64,000 nucleotides of DNA from Streptomyces rimosus. Lineage in GTDB: Bacteria; Actinomycetota; Actinomycetes; Streptomycetales; Streptomycetaceae. Position 1 is the stretch's first letter. Each line of letters starts with the position of its first letter. The stretch spans positions 8,621,001 through 8,685,000 of the forward strand of contig NZ_CP023688.1 of NCBI RefSeq assembly GCF_008704655.1, given 5' to 3'. The position numbers were made by a program, and so were the translations under genes. Below are positions 42,052 through 50,386 of this stretch, one piece after another. The notes under the pieces are model-generated. The model was not told where the DNA came from. It did no database searches and saw only the letters and a list, made by a program, of their open reading frames with translations.

Positions 42052-42312
42052 TCAGCGCGCCCAGTGGTGGAAGTAGTACTTGTGCTTGTCGAGCTCGCTG
42101 ACCTTCGTGTGCGAGGCGGCGCTGGCCTCACCGACGGTGGCACCGTCCGGCCCGCCGGCGTTCACGACCTCCTTGTGGGCGGCCTGCCAGTGGCTGGCGG
42201 TGTGGTGGTGGAGGTGCTTGCCACCGCCGCCCGCGGGGGCGGCGGCCGCGGGAGCGGCGGCGACGAATCCGGCGGCGAGGACGCCGACGGCGGCTATCGC
42301 GATGCGACGCAT
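42052..42312 (-). CDS. Small secreted His-rich protein
   Basis: 86 aa. A clear signal peptide (MRRIAIAAVGVLAAGFVAA, then AAPAAAAPAG with AxA cleavage) precedes a mature part of about 60 residues with a His cluster (KHLHHHTASHW) and a C-terminal KYYFHHWAR. No Cys. Function unknown; the His residues could bind metal. The ATG at 42312 is preceded by AAGGAGAGATC. It is convergent with the thioesterase-P450 gene and about 277 bp from the Trypco2 gene. The gap holds no clear gene. Confidence 0.75.
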   Translation of the reverse strand: MRRIAIAAVGVLAAGFVAAAPAAAAPAGGGGKHLHHHTASHWQAAHKEVVNAGGPDGATVGEASAASHTKVSELDKHKYYFHHWAR

Positions 42313-42589
42313 GATCTCTCCTTATGGAGCGGGGTTGTTGACACGACTCTCACCCGCCACCGCCCCGCCCGCACCCCGGGACCCGGCCGGCGAAGTGGGC
42401 CGCGGCCCCGGAGAACCGCCGCTGACGTCCTGCTCCACCGCCCGGCCCGGGCACTTCCGGGCCCTCGTCCGTACGGGTGACCGCGGGGCCTCGCGGGGGC
42501 ACCGCGGACGGCCCCGCAAGATCACCGTGCACGCTTCCGCAAGGCCGCTGCGCACACCGTCGTACCGCCGCCGAACCGCCGTACCGCCG

Positions 42590-42925
42590 CTAAGAAGGCC
42601 CGCCCACGCTGATGCCCGGCCCCTCCGGAGGGGCGTCCCGGTCGTGCGGTTTGAGCTCGATCTCGATGCGGTGGGTGCTGTCCCGCGCGAGCGTGCCGCC
42701 GGCCTCCGCGGTGACCACGCCGATCCGCAGGCCGCCGCGGCCCGAGCCCTCACGGCGGACCTGGACGGCGAACTCCACGTTGACGCGTTCCACCAGGAAC
42801 CGGAGCCGGCTCTGTTCGCCTTCGCGCTGCGCCGTCTCCAGCTCCTCGCGGATGCGGCCGATCACGTCCGACAGGCCCGCGGTCTCCGCGCCGTCGGCCC
42901 CGCCCCGCCCGCCGTTCGCGCCCAT
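42590..42925 (-). CDS. Trypco2 (trypsin-co-occurring domain 2) protein
   Basis: 111 aa. LSDVIGRIREELETA, then RLRFLVERVNVEFAVQV and a final HRIEIELKP are the pattern of the Trypco2 domain, defined by its repeated genomic association with trypsin-like proteases in predicted conflict and signalling systems. The start ATG at 42925 has GGGAGG upstream; the in-frame start at 43012 is rejected because it would overlap the divergent gene. It is divergent, 61 bp apart, from a trypsin-kinase gene, exactly the context that defines the family. It may be a regulator or substrate of that protease. No signal peptide. Confidence 0.88.
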   Translation of the reverse strand: MGANGGRGGADGAETAGLSDVIGRIREELETAQREGEQSRLRFLVERVNVEFAVQVRREGSGRGGLRIGVVTAEAGGTLARDSTHRIEIELKPHDRDAPPEGPGISVGGPS

Positions 42926-42986
42926 CACGGACCTCCCGTCACGCGGCGGGGGACGGTTGTCACTCCCCGCGGCTATCGTCAGGAGT

Positions 42987-45900
42987 ATGAGGGAGCTCGG
43001 GGGAACTTCCAACTACTCCTCAGGCGACGGATGCTGGCGGGTCCGGTTGTTCCAGGGGGAGCGCCGGGGTGCCACACCGCTCGGCGCGGGCGTGCTGCTG
43101 CCCGGCGCCCTGGTCCTCACCTGCGCCCACGTCGTCCTCGCCAGACGCGCCCCCGCCACGGACGGCCGTCCGCCCGCCCCGCCGCTGCCCCTGGAGAAGG
43201 TGTACGCCGAATTCCCCGGCGCCCCGGACGCGGTGCCCCGCCCCCTGGCGGCCGAGGTGCTCACCCGGCATCTGAGGCCGCCCACCTCCCGGTTCAGCGC
43301 CGACATCGCGCTGCTGCGGCTGGCCGAGGAGCCGCCGGTGGAGCCCGCCGTGCTGCACCGGCAGGTCCCGGCGCGCGACGAACGGGTGCACACCGTCGGC
43401 TATCCGCAGGACCTGCCCGGCGGCGAGCACATCACCGCGCGGCTCATGGGCCGCGGCGGCCCCGGCCACGAACCCGAGTGGGTCCAGCTCGACCCGGAGT
43501 CGGCGCCCTATGTGGTCCGGCACGGCTTCAGCGGCAGCGGCGTGGTGCACGGCCGTACGGGCGGCGTCATCGGCATCCTCGTCCACCAGCACGGCACCGA
43601 GCGCTTCCCGGTCCCCTCCAGCCACGCCTACATGATCCCGACCGAGACCATCCTGGCCCACCTGGCCGACGAGAAGCTGCGGCTGCGGGTCACCGGCGCG
43701 CGGGCCGTCGCGGGCTCCATCCGGCTCGTCCCCGGCGCGGCCGGCTCCGACCGGGCGCTCGGGCTGCGCCGCTGGCTCGCCCGCTGGCTCGGCGACACCG
43801 GACCGGCCACCGGCCGAGTGACGGTCACCGGCCGGGGTACGGTCACCGGCCGGGGCACGGCCGGAGAGGGCAGCGCGGGCCGGACCGCGGGCACGGGCAG
43901 CGGCGCGGTACCGCGCCGCGGCTCGCCGGTGCGGTCCGACGGCGTCCGCGGCACCCCGGGGCGCCACCGTCCGGACAGCCCGGCCGAGACCGTCGAGCTG
44001 GCCTTCGTCGCCGACGACGAGCACGACGCCCGGACCGCGCTGCACTCCGCGCTGATCCTGGCCGACCGGGAGCGCAATCCGTGGCCGCTGCGGCGTGGCG
44101 GGGCCACCGAGCCGCGGGCCGGCTCGATCGACATCGCCCTGGACGCGACGGGCTGGACGGCCGGCCAACTGGTCCGGCGCATCGCGGTCCGGGCCGGCCT
44201 GACCACCTCCAAGGCACCGGCCGGCGACACGGTCGAGATCACACGGCAGATCGCCGAGCAGGCCCCGCCGCTGTCCGCCGCCTTCCTCTCCGTCGACCGG
44301 CTCGCCTCGGCCGACGAGCCGGTCCTGGTGCTGCTGCGCGCGCTGCTCACCCCGGGACACAGCCGCCTCCTGCTCGTCTTCCGCGACCCGCGCGCACCGC
44401 TGCTCGCCCGCGTCGTCCGCGAACTCCTCGACGACCGCTGGGCCAGCCGCCACGAAGCGGCCGTCGCCGCCCGGCTGACCGTCCTGTCCGGCCTGGAGGA
44501 GCAGTACCGCCGGCTGCGGGGCACCCGCGCCGGGCCGGAGGACGCCGACGGATACGCACCGACGCACCGGCAGCTCGCCGCGAAGCTGGCGGAGCTGCGC
44601 CAGGGCGGCACCCTGAAGAACAGCGCGGACGCCGCGTACCGGCTGTTCCGGATCGGCATCGCCGTCGAGGACGCCCTCCAGCGCCTCGACCTGCCGCGCG
44701 CCCCACGCGGTTACGTCGTCCTCCCGCCCGGCGACGGCCTGACCGACCTCCCGCACGTCACCGTCGGCAACCCGGACTCCCTCGTCGAGCCGGAGCCCGA
44801 CCCGGCCCCCGCGCCGTGCGCGGCGGACGGCCCCGTACCGCTGCTGCTCCCCGCACGGCGGCCCGGCCTCGTCCGCGGCCAGGAGCTGCACCAGCAGTAC
44901 CGCGTCGTCGGCCGCCTCGGCCAGGGCAGCTACGGACAGGTGTACCTCGCCCGCGACCGGATGCTCGCCGAGCGGCCGGTGGCCCTGAAGGGCGTACACG
45001 ATCCGGACGACGCGCGGGCCGTGGAGGAGGCGGGCCGGGAGCGCCTGCGGCTGGTCGGCCTCAACCACCCGTCGATCATCAAGGTGTTCAACTACGCCCG
45101 GCAGCCCGGCCCCGCGGACGGCAACCTCAGCTTCATCGTGATGGAGTTCGCCGACGGCGCGCCGCTGCGCTGGGTCGCCGACCGGATCGCGCGGCGCGCC
45201 GAGCCCTTCCACGACCACCGGGTGCACGAATTCATCGCGGTCTACGGACTGCTCATCCTGGACGCGCTGACCTACCTCCACGACGAGCGCGGCCTCGTCT
45301 ACGGCGACCTCTCCCTCACCAACATCATCCACTGCGGCGCCGGCATCAAGCTCATCGACGTGGCCGGTGTGCGCCCCATCGGCACCTCGGGCCCCGTCAC
45401 CTACCCGGCGCCCGAACTGCACAGCTCCACCGCCATGACCGTCGCGGCCGACCTGTACGCGGTCGGCGCCGTGCTCGGGGAGCTGGTCGCCCGGGTCCCC
45501 GAAGCTCCCCCGGGCCTCGGCACGCGCTCCCTGGAACGGGTACTGGCGCGGGCCACCGCCCCGCGCCCGGAGGAGCGCTTCGCCGACGCCCGCGAGATGT
45601 CCGTACAGCTGCGCGGTGTGCTGCGGGAGCTGCGCTCGCTGCGGCTCGGCGAGGAGGCCGCCTTCGAGCCCTCCTCGCTCTTCGCCGCAGCGCCCGCCGC
45701 CCTCGACGGCGAGCTGGGCAAGGCACCGCCGCTCGGCCAGTGGCGGGACGGCAGCAACGTCAAGCGCGGGCTGACGGCCCGGCCGCCCACGCCCGCCGAG
45801 GTCGCCCTCGGCCTGCCGGTCCCCAAACCGGACATCGCCGACGGAAACTGGACGGAACTGCACCGCACCTCCTACGACGACCCGGTCGGCCTGCTCCAGC

Positions 45901-46901
45901 TCAGCGACGCGTGGAAGGAGTCCCCCGAGAAGGCGCTGCTGCACTGCCGGCTCCACCTGGAGATCGCCCGCGACCACCCGGAGGCGGCCGCGGGGGAGCG
46001 GATCGCCGCCGGGGCCGAGCTGGCCCGCGCCCGCACCGCCGTCGGCGAACTCGCCGCGTACGACTGGCGCCTGCACTGGCACGAAGGGCTGCTGCACCTC
46101 GTGGACGACCGGGTGCCGGCGGCGCTGGAGTGCTTCGACCGGGTCTACGAGGCGATCCCGGGGGAGTACGCGCCGAAGCTGGCCCTCGGCTACTGCCACG
46201 AGGTCCTGCGCGCCCCGAAGGAGGCCGTGGCCCTGTACGGGGCGGTCTGGCACCGCAACCACGCGCTCGGCAGCGCCGCCTTCGGCCTGGCCCGCATCCA
46301 CCTCGCCGACGCCAAGCCGCAGCTCGCCCTGGACTGCCTCGAAGCCGTCCCCGCCGACTCGCGGCACCGCACCGCCGCCCGGACGGCCATGGTCCGCATC
46401 CTCGCGGCCCCGCCCGCCGACGGCGGTCCGCCCACCGTGTCCGCCGCCCGGCTGGCCTGGCTCGCGCTGCACCGGCTCACCCTGAGGGAGGGGCTGACCG
46501 ACCGGCACGCCCAGGACCGGCTCCGCGTCGACCTCCTGGAACTGCTGCTCCTGCTCGTCACCACCGCGCCCGCGGCGGAGCCCGGTCCGCTGGGCGCGCT
46601 CTGCGCGGAACCCGACATCCAGGCCGAGAAGATCACCGTCCCGCGTACGGAGCACGCGCTGCGCGAGGAGCTGGCGGCCGGCTATCTGCGGCTCTTCGAA
46701 CAGCTGCCGCCCGCCGCCCGCGCCCGGGACCGGGCCCTGGCCGAGGCCCTGCTCGACAACGCCTACCGCACCCGCCCCATCGGCTTCCGGCACCGCCGCG
46801 GCGACCAGCGCCCCCGCTGGTTCCGCCGCGCGAGCCGGTACGGACGGTCCGGTGAGGCCCTTCCCCCGTACGACGACACCGCGAGCGAGGGGGCCCGATG
46901 A
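42987..46901 (+). CDS. Trypsin-like protease fused to PknG-like Ser/Thr kinase and TPR region
   Basis: 1304 aa. Residues about 1-230 are a trypsin-like protease with the full triad: His48 (TCAHVV), Asp106 (ADIALLRL) and Ser182 (GFSGSG). There is no signal peptide, so it is cytoplasmic. Residues about 330-600 are an uncharacterised region without a Walker A. Residues about 635-880 are a kinase: glycine loop GRLGQGSYGQV (642-652), Lys668, catalytic Asp774 in YGDLSLTN, and metal-binding Asp791 in LIDVAG instead of DFG, as in PknG. The rest is helical and TPR-like, also as in PknG; the PknG rubredoxin motif is absent. The ATG at 42987 has only a close AGGAG. The stop overlaps the next start (ATGA). 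Confidence 0.93.
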   Translation: MRELGGTSNYSSGDGCWRVRLFQGERRGATPLGAGVLLPGALVLTCAHVVLARRAPATDGRPPAPPLPLEKVYAEFPGAPDAVPRPLAAEVLTRHLRPPTSRFSADIALLRLAEEPPVEPAVLHRQVPARDERVHTVGYPQDLPGGEHITARLMGRGGPGHEPEWVQLDPESAPYVVRHGFSGSGVVHGRTGGVIGILVHQHGTERFPVPSSHAYMIPTETILAHLADEKLRLRVTGARAVAGSIRLVPGAAGSDRALGLRRWLARWLGDTGPATGRVTVTGRGTVTGRGTAGEGSAGRTAGTGSGAVPRRGSPVRSDGVRGTPGRHRPDSPAETVELAFVADDEHDARTALHSALILADRERNPWPLRRGGATEPRAGSIDIALDATGWTAGQLVRRIAVRAGLTTSKAPAGDTVEITRQIAEQAPPLSAAFLSVDRLASADEPVLVLLRALLTPGHSRLLLVFRDPRAPLLARVVRELLDDRWASRHEAAVAARLTVLSGLEEQYRRLRGTRAGPEDADGYAPTHRQLAAKLAELRQGGTLKNSADAAYRLFRIGIAVEDALQRLDLPRAPRGYVVLPPGDGLTDLPHVTVGNPDSLVEPEPDPAPAPCAADGPVPLLLPARRPGLVRGQELHQQYRVVGRLGQGSYGQVYLARDRMLAERPVALKGVHDPDDARAVEEAGRERLRLVGLNHPSIIKVFNYARQPGPADGNLSFIVMEFADGAPLRWVADRIARRAEPFHDHRVHEFIAVYGLLILDALTYLHDERGLVYGDLSLTNIIHCGAGIKLIDVAGVRPIGTSGPVTYPAPELHSSTAMTVAADLYAVGAVLGELVARVPEAPPGLGTRSLERVLARATAPRPEERFADAREMSVQLRGVLRELRSLRLGEEAAFEPSSLFAAAPAALDGELGKAPPLGQWRDGSNVKRGLTARPPTPAEVALGLPVPKPDIADGNWTELHRTSYDDPVGLLQLSDAWKESPEKALLHCRLHLEIARDHPEAAAGERIAAGAELARARTAVGELAAYDWRLHWHEGLLHLVDDRVPAALECFDRVYEAIPGEYAPKLALGYCHEVLRAPKEAVALYGAVWHRNHALGSAAFGLARIHLADAKPQLALDCLEAVPADSRHRTAARTAMVRILAAPPADGGPPTVSAARLAWLALHRLTLREGLTDRHAQDRLRVDLLELLLLLVTTAPAAEPGPLGALCAEPDIQAEKITVPRTEHALREELAAGYLRLFEQLPPAARARDRALAEALLDNAYRTRPIGFRHRRGDQRPRWFRRASRYGRSGEALPPYDDTASEGAR
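43821..43856 (+). repeat. 18-bp tandem duplication in protease-kinase linker
   Basis: ACGGTCACCGGCCGGGGT (43821-43838) is followed by the same 18 bases with one change (43839-43856). It keeps frame and encodes a TVTGRG repeat in the linker between the protease and the middle region, so it should only lengthen a flexible segment. Confidence 0.8.
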
Positions 46902-48034
46902 GCGGCCACGGCAGCGGATCACCGGGACGCGGCGCGCCGCCCGTGGACCCCCCGGCCCGCAGGCGGCCGCTCCGCGCGCTGTGGTGCTGGTCCTCGGGGC
47001 GCGACCCGGTGCGCGGACGCAAGCACACCGGCAGGTTCCTGTTCAGCCGGATGCTGATGCTGCCCGCCCTCACCTTCACCGTCCTCGCCCTCGCCGGCAC
47101 CGCGTACTTCGACGTCCACGGACGTACGGAGGACCTGCGCGGCCGTTACGCCCCGGCCCTCGTCGAACTGGCCCACACCCGGGTGTCGTTGTCCCTCGCC
47201 CAGGCCGAGGCCGAACGCCGGCTCGGCGCGGACGACGGCGAACCCCTGCCGCAGACCGACCTCGTCGGGCTCGGCGAGCGCTATCCGTCCCTGGTCACCG
47301 CGGCGTCCCAGAGCCTCAACAACGCCGTGCAGACCGGGGCGCTGAGCAAGGCGCAGGAGCAGGAGGTCCGGGTGGTCTCCGGCCTGGTCGTCGCCTACGA
47401 CGACTGGATCAAGTGGGCCGACAGCCACCACGACAGCCGGCCGCTGCGCAGGGCCGGCATGGAGTACGCGACGACCCTGCTGCGCACCGGCTCCACCGCC
47501 GTCCTGAACCGCATCGGCGTCCTGGAGACCGACCTCCGCGCCGCCGTCGCCGATCTGTCGGGCTGGCGCGCCATGTTCGCCGTCACCGCCTCGGCGGCGC
47601 TGCTGGCCGCCCTGGTCCTCGCGTTCGTCTTCGTCGGCCTGCTCGACTACGTCCGCGCCCGCCTGCGCGTCCGCAGCCCCCTGCTGGCCCTGTACGCACT
47701 GCCCGTCCTGCTGGTGTTCGGCGTGCTGTGGTCCGGGGTCACCGTGCAGCACGGCGCCCAGCAGGACGTGGAACGCTCCACCGCCCGGCTCGGACGGATA
47801 TCCGTGCCGCGCGCGGCCGGACCGGAGCGGACCGAAGGGGCGGACGGTCCCGACGCCGCGATCGAGAAGGTGGACGCCGACCTCGCGGGGCGGCTGCGCG
47901 GCACCCACCCGGGCGCGTGGGTGCTGGCATCGGTGCTGGCCCTGGTCGTGGGCGCGGCGGGCGCCGTGGGGTGCGGCCTGACGCTCCGTCAGTACGGCCG
48001 CGAACACTGGAAGATCGACTGGAGGTCCGCATGA
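46898..48034 (+). CDS. Four-helix membrane sensor protein, GlnX-like by position and topology
   Basis: 378 aa. Four membrane segments are visible: LPALTFTVLALAGTAYF (about 55-72), a long pair near 225-250 and 265-285 (AALVLAFVFVGLL; YALPVLLVFGVLW), and VLASVLALVVGAAGAVGCG near the end. The first loop, about 150 residues and helical, should be extracytoplasmic. This layout and its place between a PknG-like kinase gene and a solute-binding lipoprotein gene match the actinobacterial glnX-glnH-pknG locus, where the membrane protein passes a ligand signal to the kinase. Identity with GlnX by sequence is not shown. Both ends overlap neighbours by ATGA. Confidence 0.8.
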   Translation: MSGHGSGSPGRGAPPVDPPARRRPLRALWCWSSGRDPVRGRKHTGRFLFSRMLMLPALTFTVLALAGTAYFDVHGRTEDLRGRYAPALVELAHTRVSLSLAQAEAERRLGADDGEPLPQTDLVGLGERYPSLVTAASQSLNNAVQTGALSKAQEQEVRVVSGLVVAYDDWIKWADSHHDSRPLRRAGMEYATTLLRTGSTAVLNRIGVLETDLRAAVADLSGWRAMFAVTASAALLAALVLAFVFVGLLDYVRARLRVRSPLLALYALPVLLVFGVLWSGVTVQHGAQQDVERSTARLGRISVPRAAGPERTEGADGPDAAIEKVDADLAGRLRGTHPGAWVLASVLALVVGAAGAVGCGLTLRQYGREHWKIDWRSA

Positions 48035-49311
48035 GAAGCCCGCGCCGGATGCTCCGCCCCGCCCTGGCCTGCTGCCTGCTGGTCACGGCCGCCCTGCTGC
48101 CGGCCGGCTGCTCGTCCGAGGAGGACCGGACGGTGGTGGTCCTGGGGCCGTGGACGGACGAGGAGGAGCGGCCGTTCGTCGAGACGCTGAAGGAGATCGG
48201 CAAGCGCACGGGCCATACGTACGTCTACGAGGGCACCCGCTCCCTCACGGAGACCCTGGCGACCCAGCTGCGCACGGACTCGCCGCCCGACGTCGCGATC
48301 CTCAACGGACTGGGCGAACTGTCCGAGTACGCGCGTGAAGGCTCCGCCAAGCCCCTCGCGGAGGATGTGGCGGGATTGGCGCTCGGCCCGTGGGCCCAGC
48401 GGATCACCCTGAAGAACCAGCAGGGCGAGTGGCGCCAGCACTCCTACTGGGTGCCGGTGCGGGTGGACCTCAAGAGCATCGTGTGGAGTCGGCCCGGCGA
48501 CCGCCGGACGGCCGCGCACCCCCGCTGGTGCCTGGGCATGGCCTCCGGCGCGACATCCGGCTGGCCGGGCACGGACTGGGTCGAGGACCTGCTGCTCCAG
48601 AAGTACGGCCCGACGGTGTACGACGCGTGGGCCACCGGCGACCTGCCGTGGACCAGCACACCGGTGCGGCGGGCGTGGCAGGCGTGGCGGGACCTGCTCG
48701 CGAAGGACGGCCCGAAGGCCGCCGAGAACGCGATCTCCACCGGATTCGAGTATCTGGGCGACGGCCGGTACGGCCTGCTGAACTCCGGCCGATGCACCCT
48801 GGAGCACCAGGGCTCCTTCATCCGCCGCCACTACGCCGACGATGTGCTGCCCGCGCCCACCCACACCTTCGTCCCCGGCCTCCCGGCCGACCGCCGCGCC
48901 TTCGAGGTCTCCGGAGACATGGCGGCCGTCTTCCGCCCCAGCGCCGCGGCCTGGGAACTGCTGGCGGCGCTGACCTCGCAACCGGCCCGCGGCGAGTGGG
49001 CCCGGCTGGCGCGCCCGGGGGAGCGGCCCTTCTTCTCCGACGGCAGTACGGGCAGCGGTCAGCTCTCGGCGAGCACCGCGGCGGTGCAGAAACTCTTCCG
49101 GGCCGCGGACAAGGTGTGCTTCGACGCCTCCGACGCGATGCCGTCGACCTTGCGCGGCGCGTTCCAGCGGGCCGTATTGGAATTCCTCCAGGACCCGCAG
49201 GACGCCCGCCTGCTCGACGGCCTGCTGCGGCAGCTGGAGGCGGAACGCCTGACCCAGCACCGGGCCGGCGCCTTCGCGCTGGAGCACCTGTGCGGGCGCC
49301 TCGGCGACTGA
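48031..49311 (+). CDS. Solute-binding lipoprotein of the kinase operon
   Basis: 426 aa. The N-terminus (RSPRRMLRPALACCLLVTAA) and lipobox LPAGC (Cys about 27) show lipidation outside the membrane. The mature part is a bacterial extracellular solute-binding fold of family 1 type: TVVVLGPWTDEEERPFVETL, then TDSPPDVAILNGLGELSEYA. These are usually ABC importer partners, but no permease or ATPase gene is here. Instead it is coupled by ATGA to the four-helix membrane protein gene and kinase gene, so it more likely acts as the ligand sensor, as GlnH does for PknG. The ligand is unknown; the fold suggests a sugar or similar polar solute. Confidence 0.88.
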   Translation: MRSPRRMLRPALACCLLVTAALLPAGCSSEEDRTVVVLGPWTDEEERPFVETLKEIGKRTGHTYVYEGTRSLTETLATQLRTDSPPDVAILNGLGELSEYAREGSAKPLAEDVAGLALGPWAQRITLKNQQGEWRQHSYWVPVRVDLKSIVWSRPGDRRTAAHPRWCLGMASGATSGWPGTDWVEDLLLQKYGPTVYDAWATGDLPWTSTPVRRAWQAWRDLLAKDGPKAAENAISTGFEYLGDGRYGLLNSGRCTLEHQGSFIRRHYADDVLPAPTHTFVPGLPADRRAFEVSGDMAAVFRPSAAAWELLAALTSQPARGEWARLARPGERPFFSDGSTGSGQLSASTAAVQKLFRAADKVCFDASDAMPSTLRGAFQRAVLEFLQDPQDARLLDGLLRQLEAERLTQHRAGAFALEHLCGRLGD

Positions 49312-49362
49312 GCCCCCGGTACGGGCCGCCCCCGCCAGGGGGCCGCGCCGGCGCCCGCCGCG

Positions 49363-49617
49363 GTGGCCGCCGAGGAACTGCTGGGCTGTCCGGTCGGCAC
49401 CATCGCCAACAGCCTCGTCTTCGAGGCCACGGGGCAGGTGGTGGGCGGGGTGGCTCCTGTCGGGCATCCCGCGCCGCTGCGGACCTTGGTGGACACCGCG
49501 CCGGCCGGGTACGACCGGGTGTGGGCCGGTGCCGGGCTGCCGCACACGATGTTCCCCACCACGTTCGAGGAGCTGCCGGCCATGACGGAGGGGGAGGCGC
49601 TGTCCGTGGGCGCCTGA
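49363..49617 (+). pseudogene. Cys-tRNA(Pro) deacylase (YbaK/EbsC) remnant
   Basis: 84 residues from a GTG. ELLGCPVGTIANSLVFEATG joins directly to QVVGGVAPVGHP and FPTTFEELPAMTEGE. In intact YbaK proteins the first and second segments are separated by a strand-rich region of some 40 residues, and there is an N-terminal third. Both are missing here: the frame upstream reaches a stop at 49309-49311 within low-complexity sequence. So this looks like an internally deleted, N-terminally truncated remnant. No good ribosome site. It lies between the kinase operon and the TetR gene. Confidence 0.7.
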
Positions 49618-49657
49618 CCGGGCCCGGCCGTCCGCCCGGAGAGCCCCGGGAGATCCG

Positions 49658-49677
49658 TTGACGTGATCCAGATCACG
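49658..49677. promoter_or_regulatory. CRP-like palindrome overlapping a TTGACG -35-like box
   Basis: CGTGATC (49662-49668) and GATCACG (49671-49677) form a perfect inverted repeat with a 2-bp spacer. TTGACG at 49658-49663 overlaps its left arm. The site is 69 bp upstream of the GBL-receptor-like TetR start. The GTGA/TCAC half-sites resemble CRP/FNR-family operators, so a repressor or CRP-type regulator could act here. Confidence 0.55.
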
Positions 49678-49745
49678 GGTGGCGTCGGTACCGGGTCGGC
49701 AGGGGACGCGTTTTCTTCGTACCATTCACGTGTTTGCCGAGGGAA

Positions 49746-50372
49746 ATGGTGCGGTCAGTGCAGGAGCGGGCGGTCAAGACGCGGGAGGCAATTCTCCGGG
49801 CGGCTTCCGAAGTGTTCGACGAGTTCGGGTTCAGTGGCGCGAGCGTCAGCAAGATCATGAAGCGGGCCGGGGTCACCCAGGGCGGGATGTACTTCCACTT
49901 CGCGTCCAAGGAGGCCCTGGCGCACGCCGTCATGGTCGAGCAGGGCAACGGGCTGGAGCTGCCGCCCGGCGAGGACGGCCTCCAGCGGCTGGTCGACATC
50001 ACGCTGTACCTCGCCGGTGAGCTGCAGACCAACCCGGCGCTGCGGGCCGGCGTACGGCTGGCGATCGAGCAGGGCGAGTTCGGGGTGCAGGACGACGCTC
50101 CGTACCAGTACTGGGTGCAGGAGTTCGCCGGGCAGCTGCGGGCCGCGCGGGACAAGGGGGAGCTGCAGCCGGAGGTGGACGTGGACGACCTGGCCTGGAT
50201 GCTGGTCAGCTCGTACTCCGGTACGCAGCTCCTGTCGCAGATCTCCACCGGCCGGGCCGACCTGCACCAGCGGGTGATCACCCTGTGGCGGTACCTGCTG
50301 CCGGGCGTCGCCGTGCCCGACGTCAAGGCGCGGATCACCTTCGCGGAACAGCGCGACGGCACCGCTGCCTGA
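49746..50372 (+). CDS. TetR regulator of the gamma-butyrolactone receptor type (ScbR/ArpA-like)
   Basis: 208 aa. The N-terminus (QERAVKTREAILRAASEVFD, then FGFSGASVSKIMKRAGVTQG and MYFHFASKEALAHAVM) is the signature DNA-binding domain of gamma-butyrolactone receptors and their pseudo-receptors. The C-terminal ligand domain contains LAWMLVSSYSGTQ. Such proteins bind ARE sites and control antibiotic genes. No AfsA-type synthase gene is in the window, so it could be a pseudo-receptor. The ATG at 49746 begins MVRSVQERA with GAGGGAA close upstream; a TTG at 49734 is an alternative. Convergent with the sugar permease gene, 14 bp apart. Confidence 0.88.
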   Translation: MVRSVQERAVKTREAILRAASEVFDEFGFSGASVSKIMKRAGVTQGGMYFHFASKEALAHAVMVEQGNGLELPPGEDGLQRLVDITLYLAGELQTNPALRAGVRLAIEQGEFGVQDDAPYQYWVQEFAGQLRAARDKGELQPEVDVDDLAWMLVSSYSGTQLLSQISTGRADLHQRVITLWRYLLPGVAVPDVKARITFAEQRDGTAA

Positions 50373-50386
50373 GCGTCCCGGCGGCC

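Noticed and set aside
43020..46922. 1300-codon antisense frame over the protease-kinase gene
   Set aside because: The plus strand has complete protease and kinase motifs.
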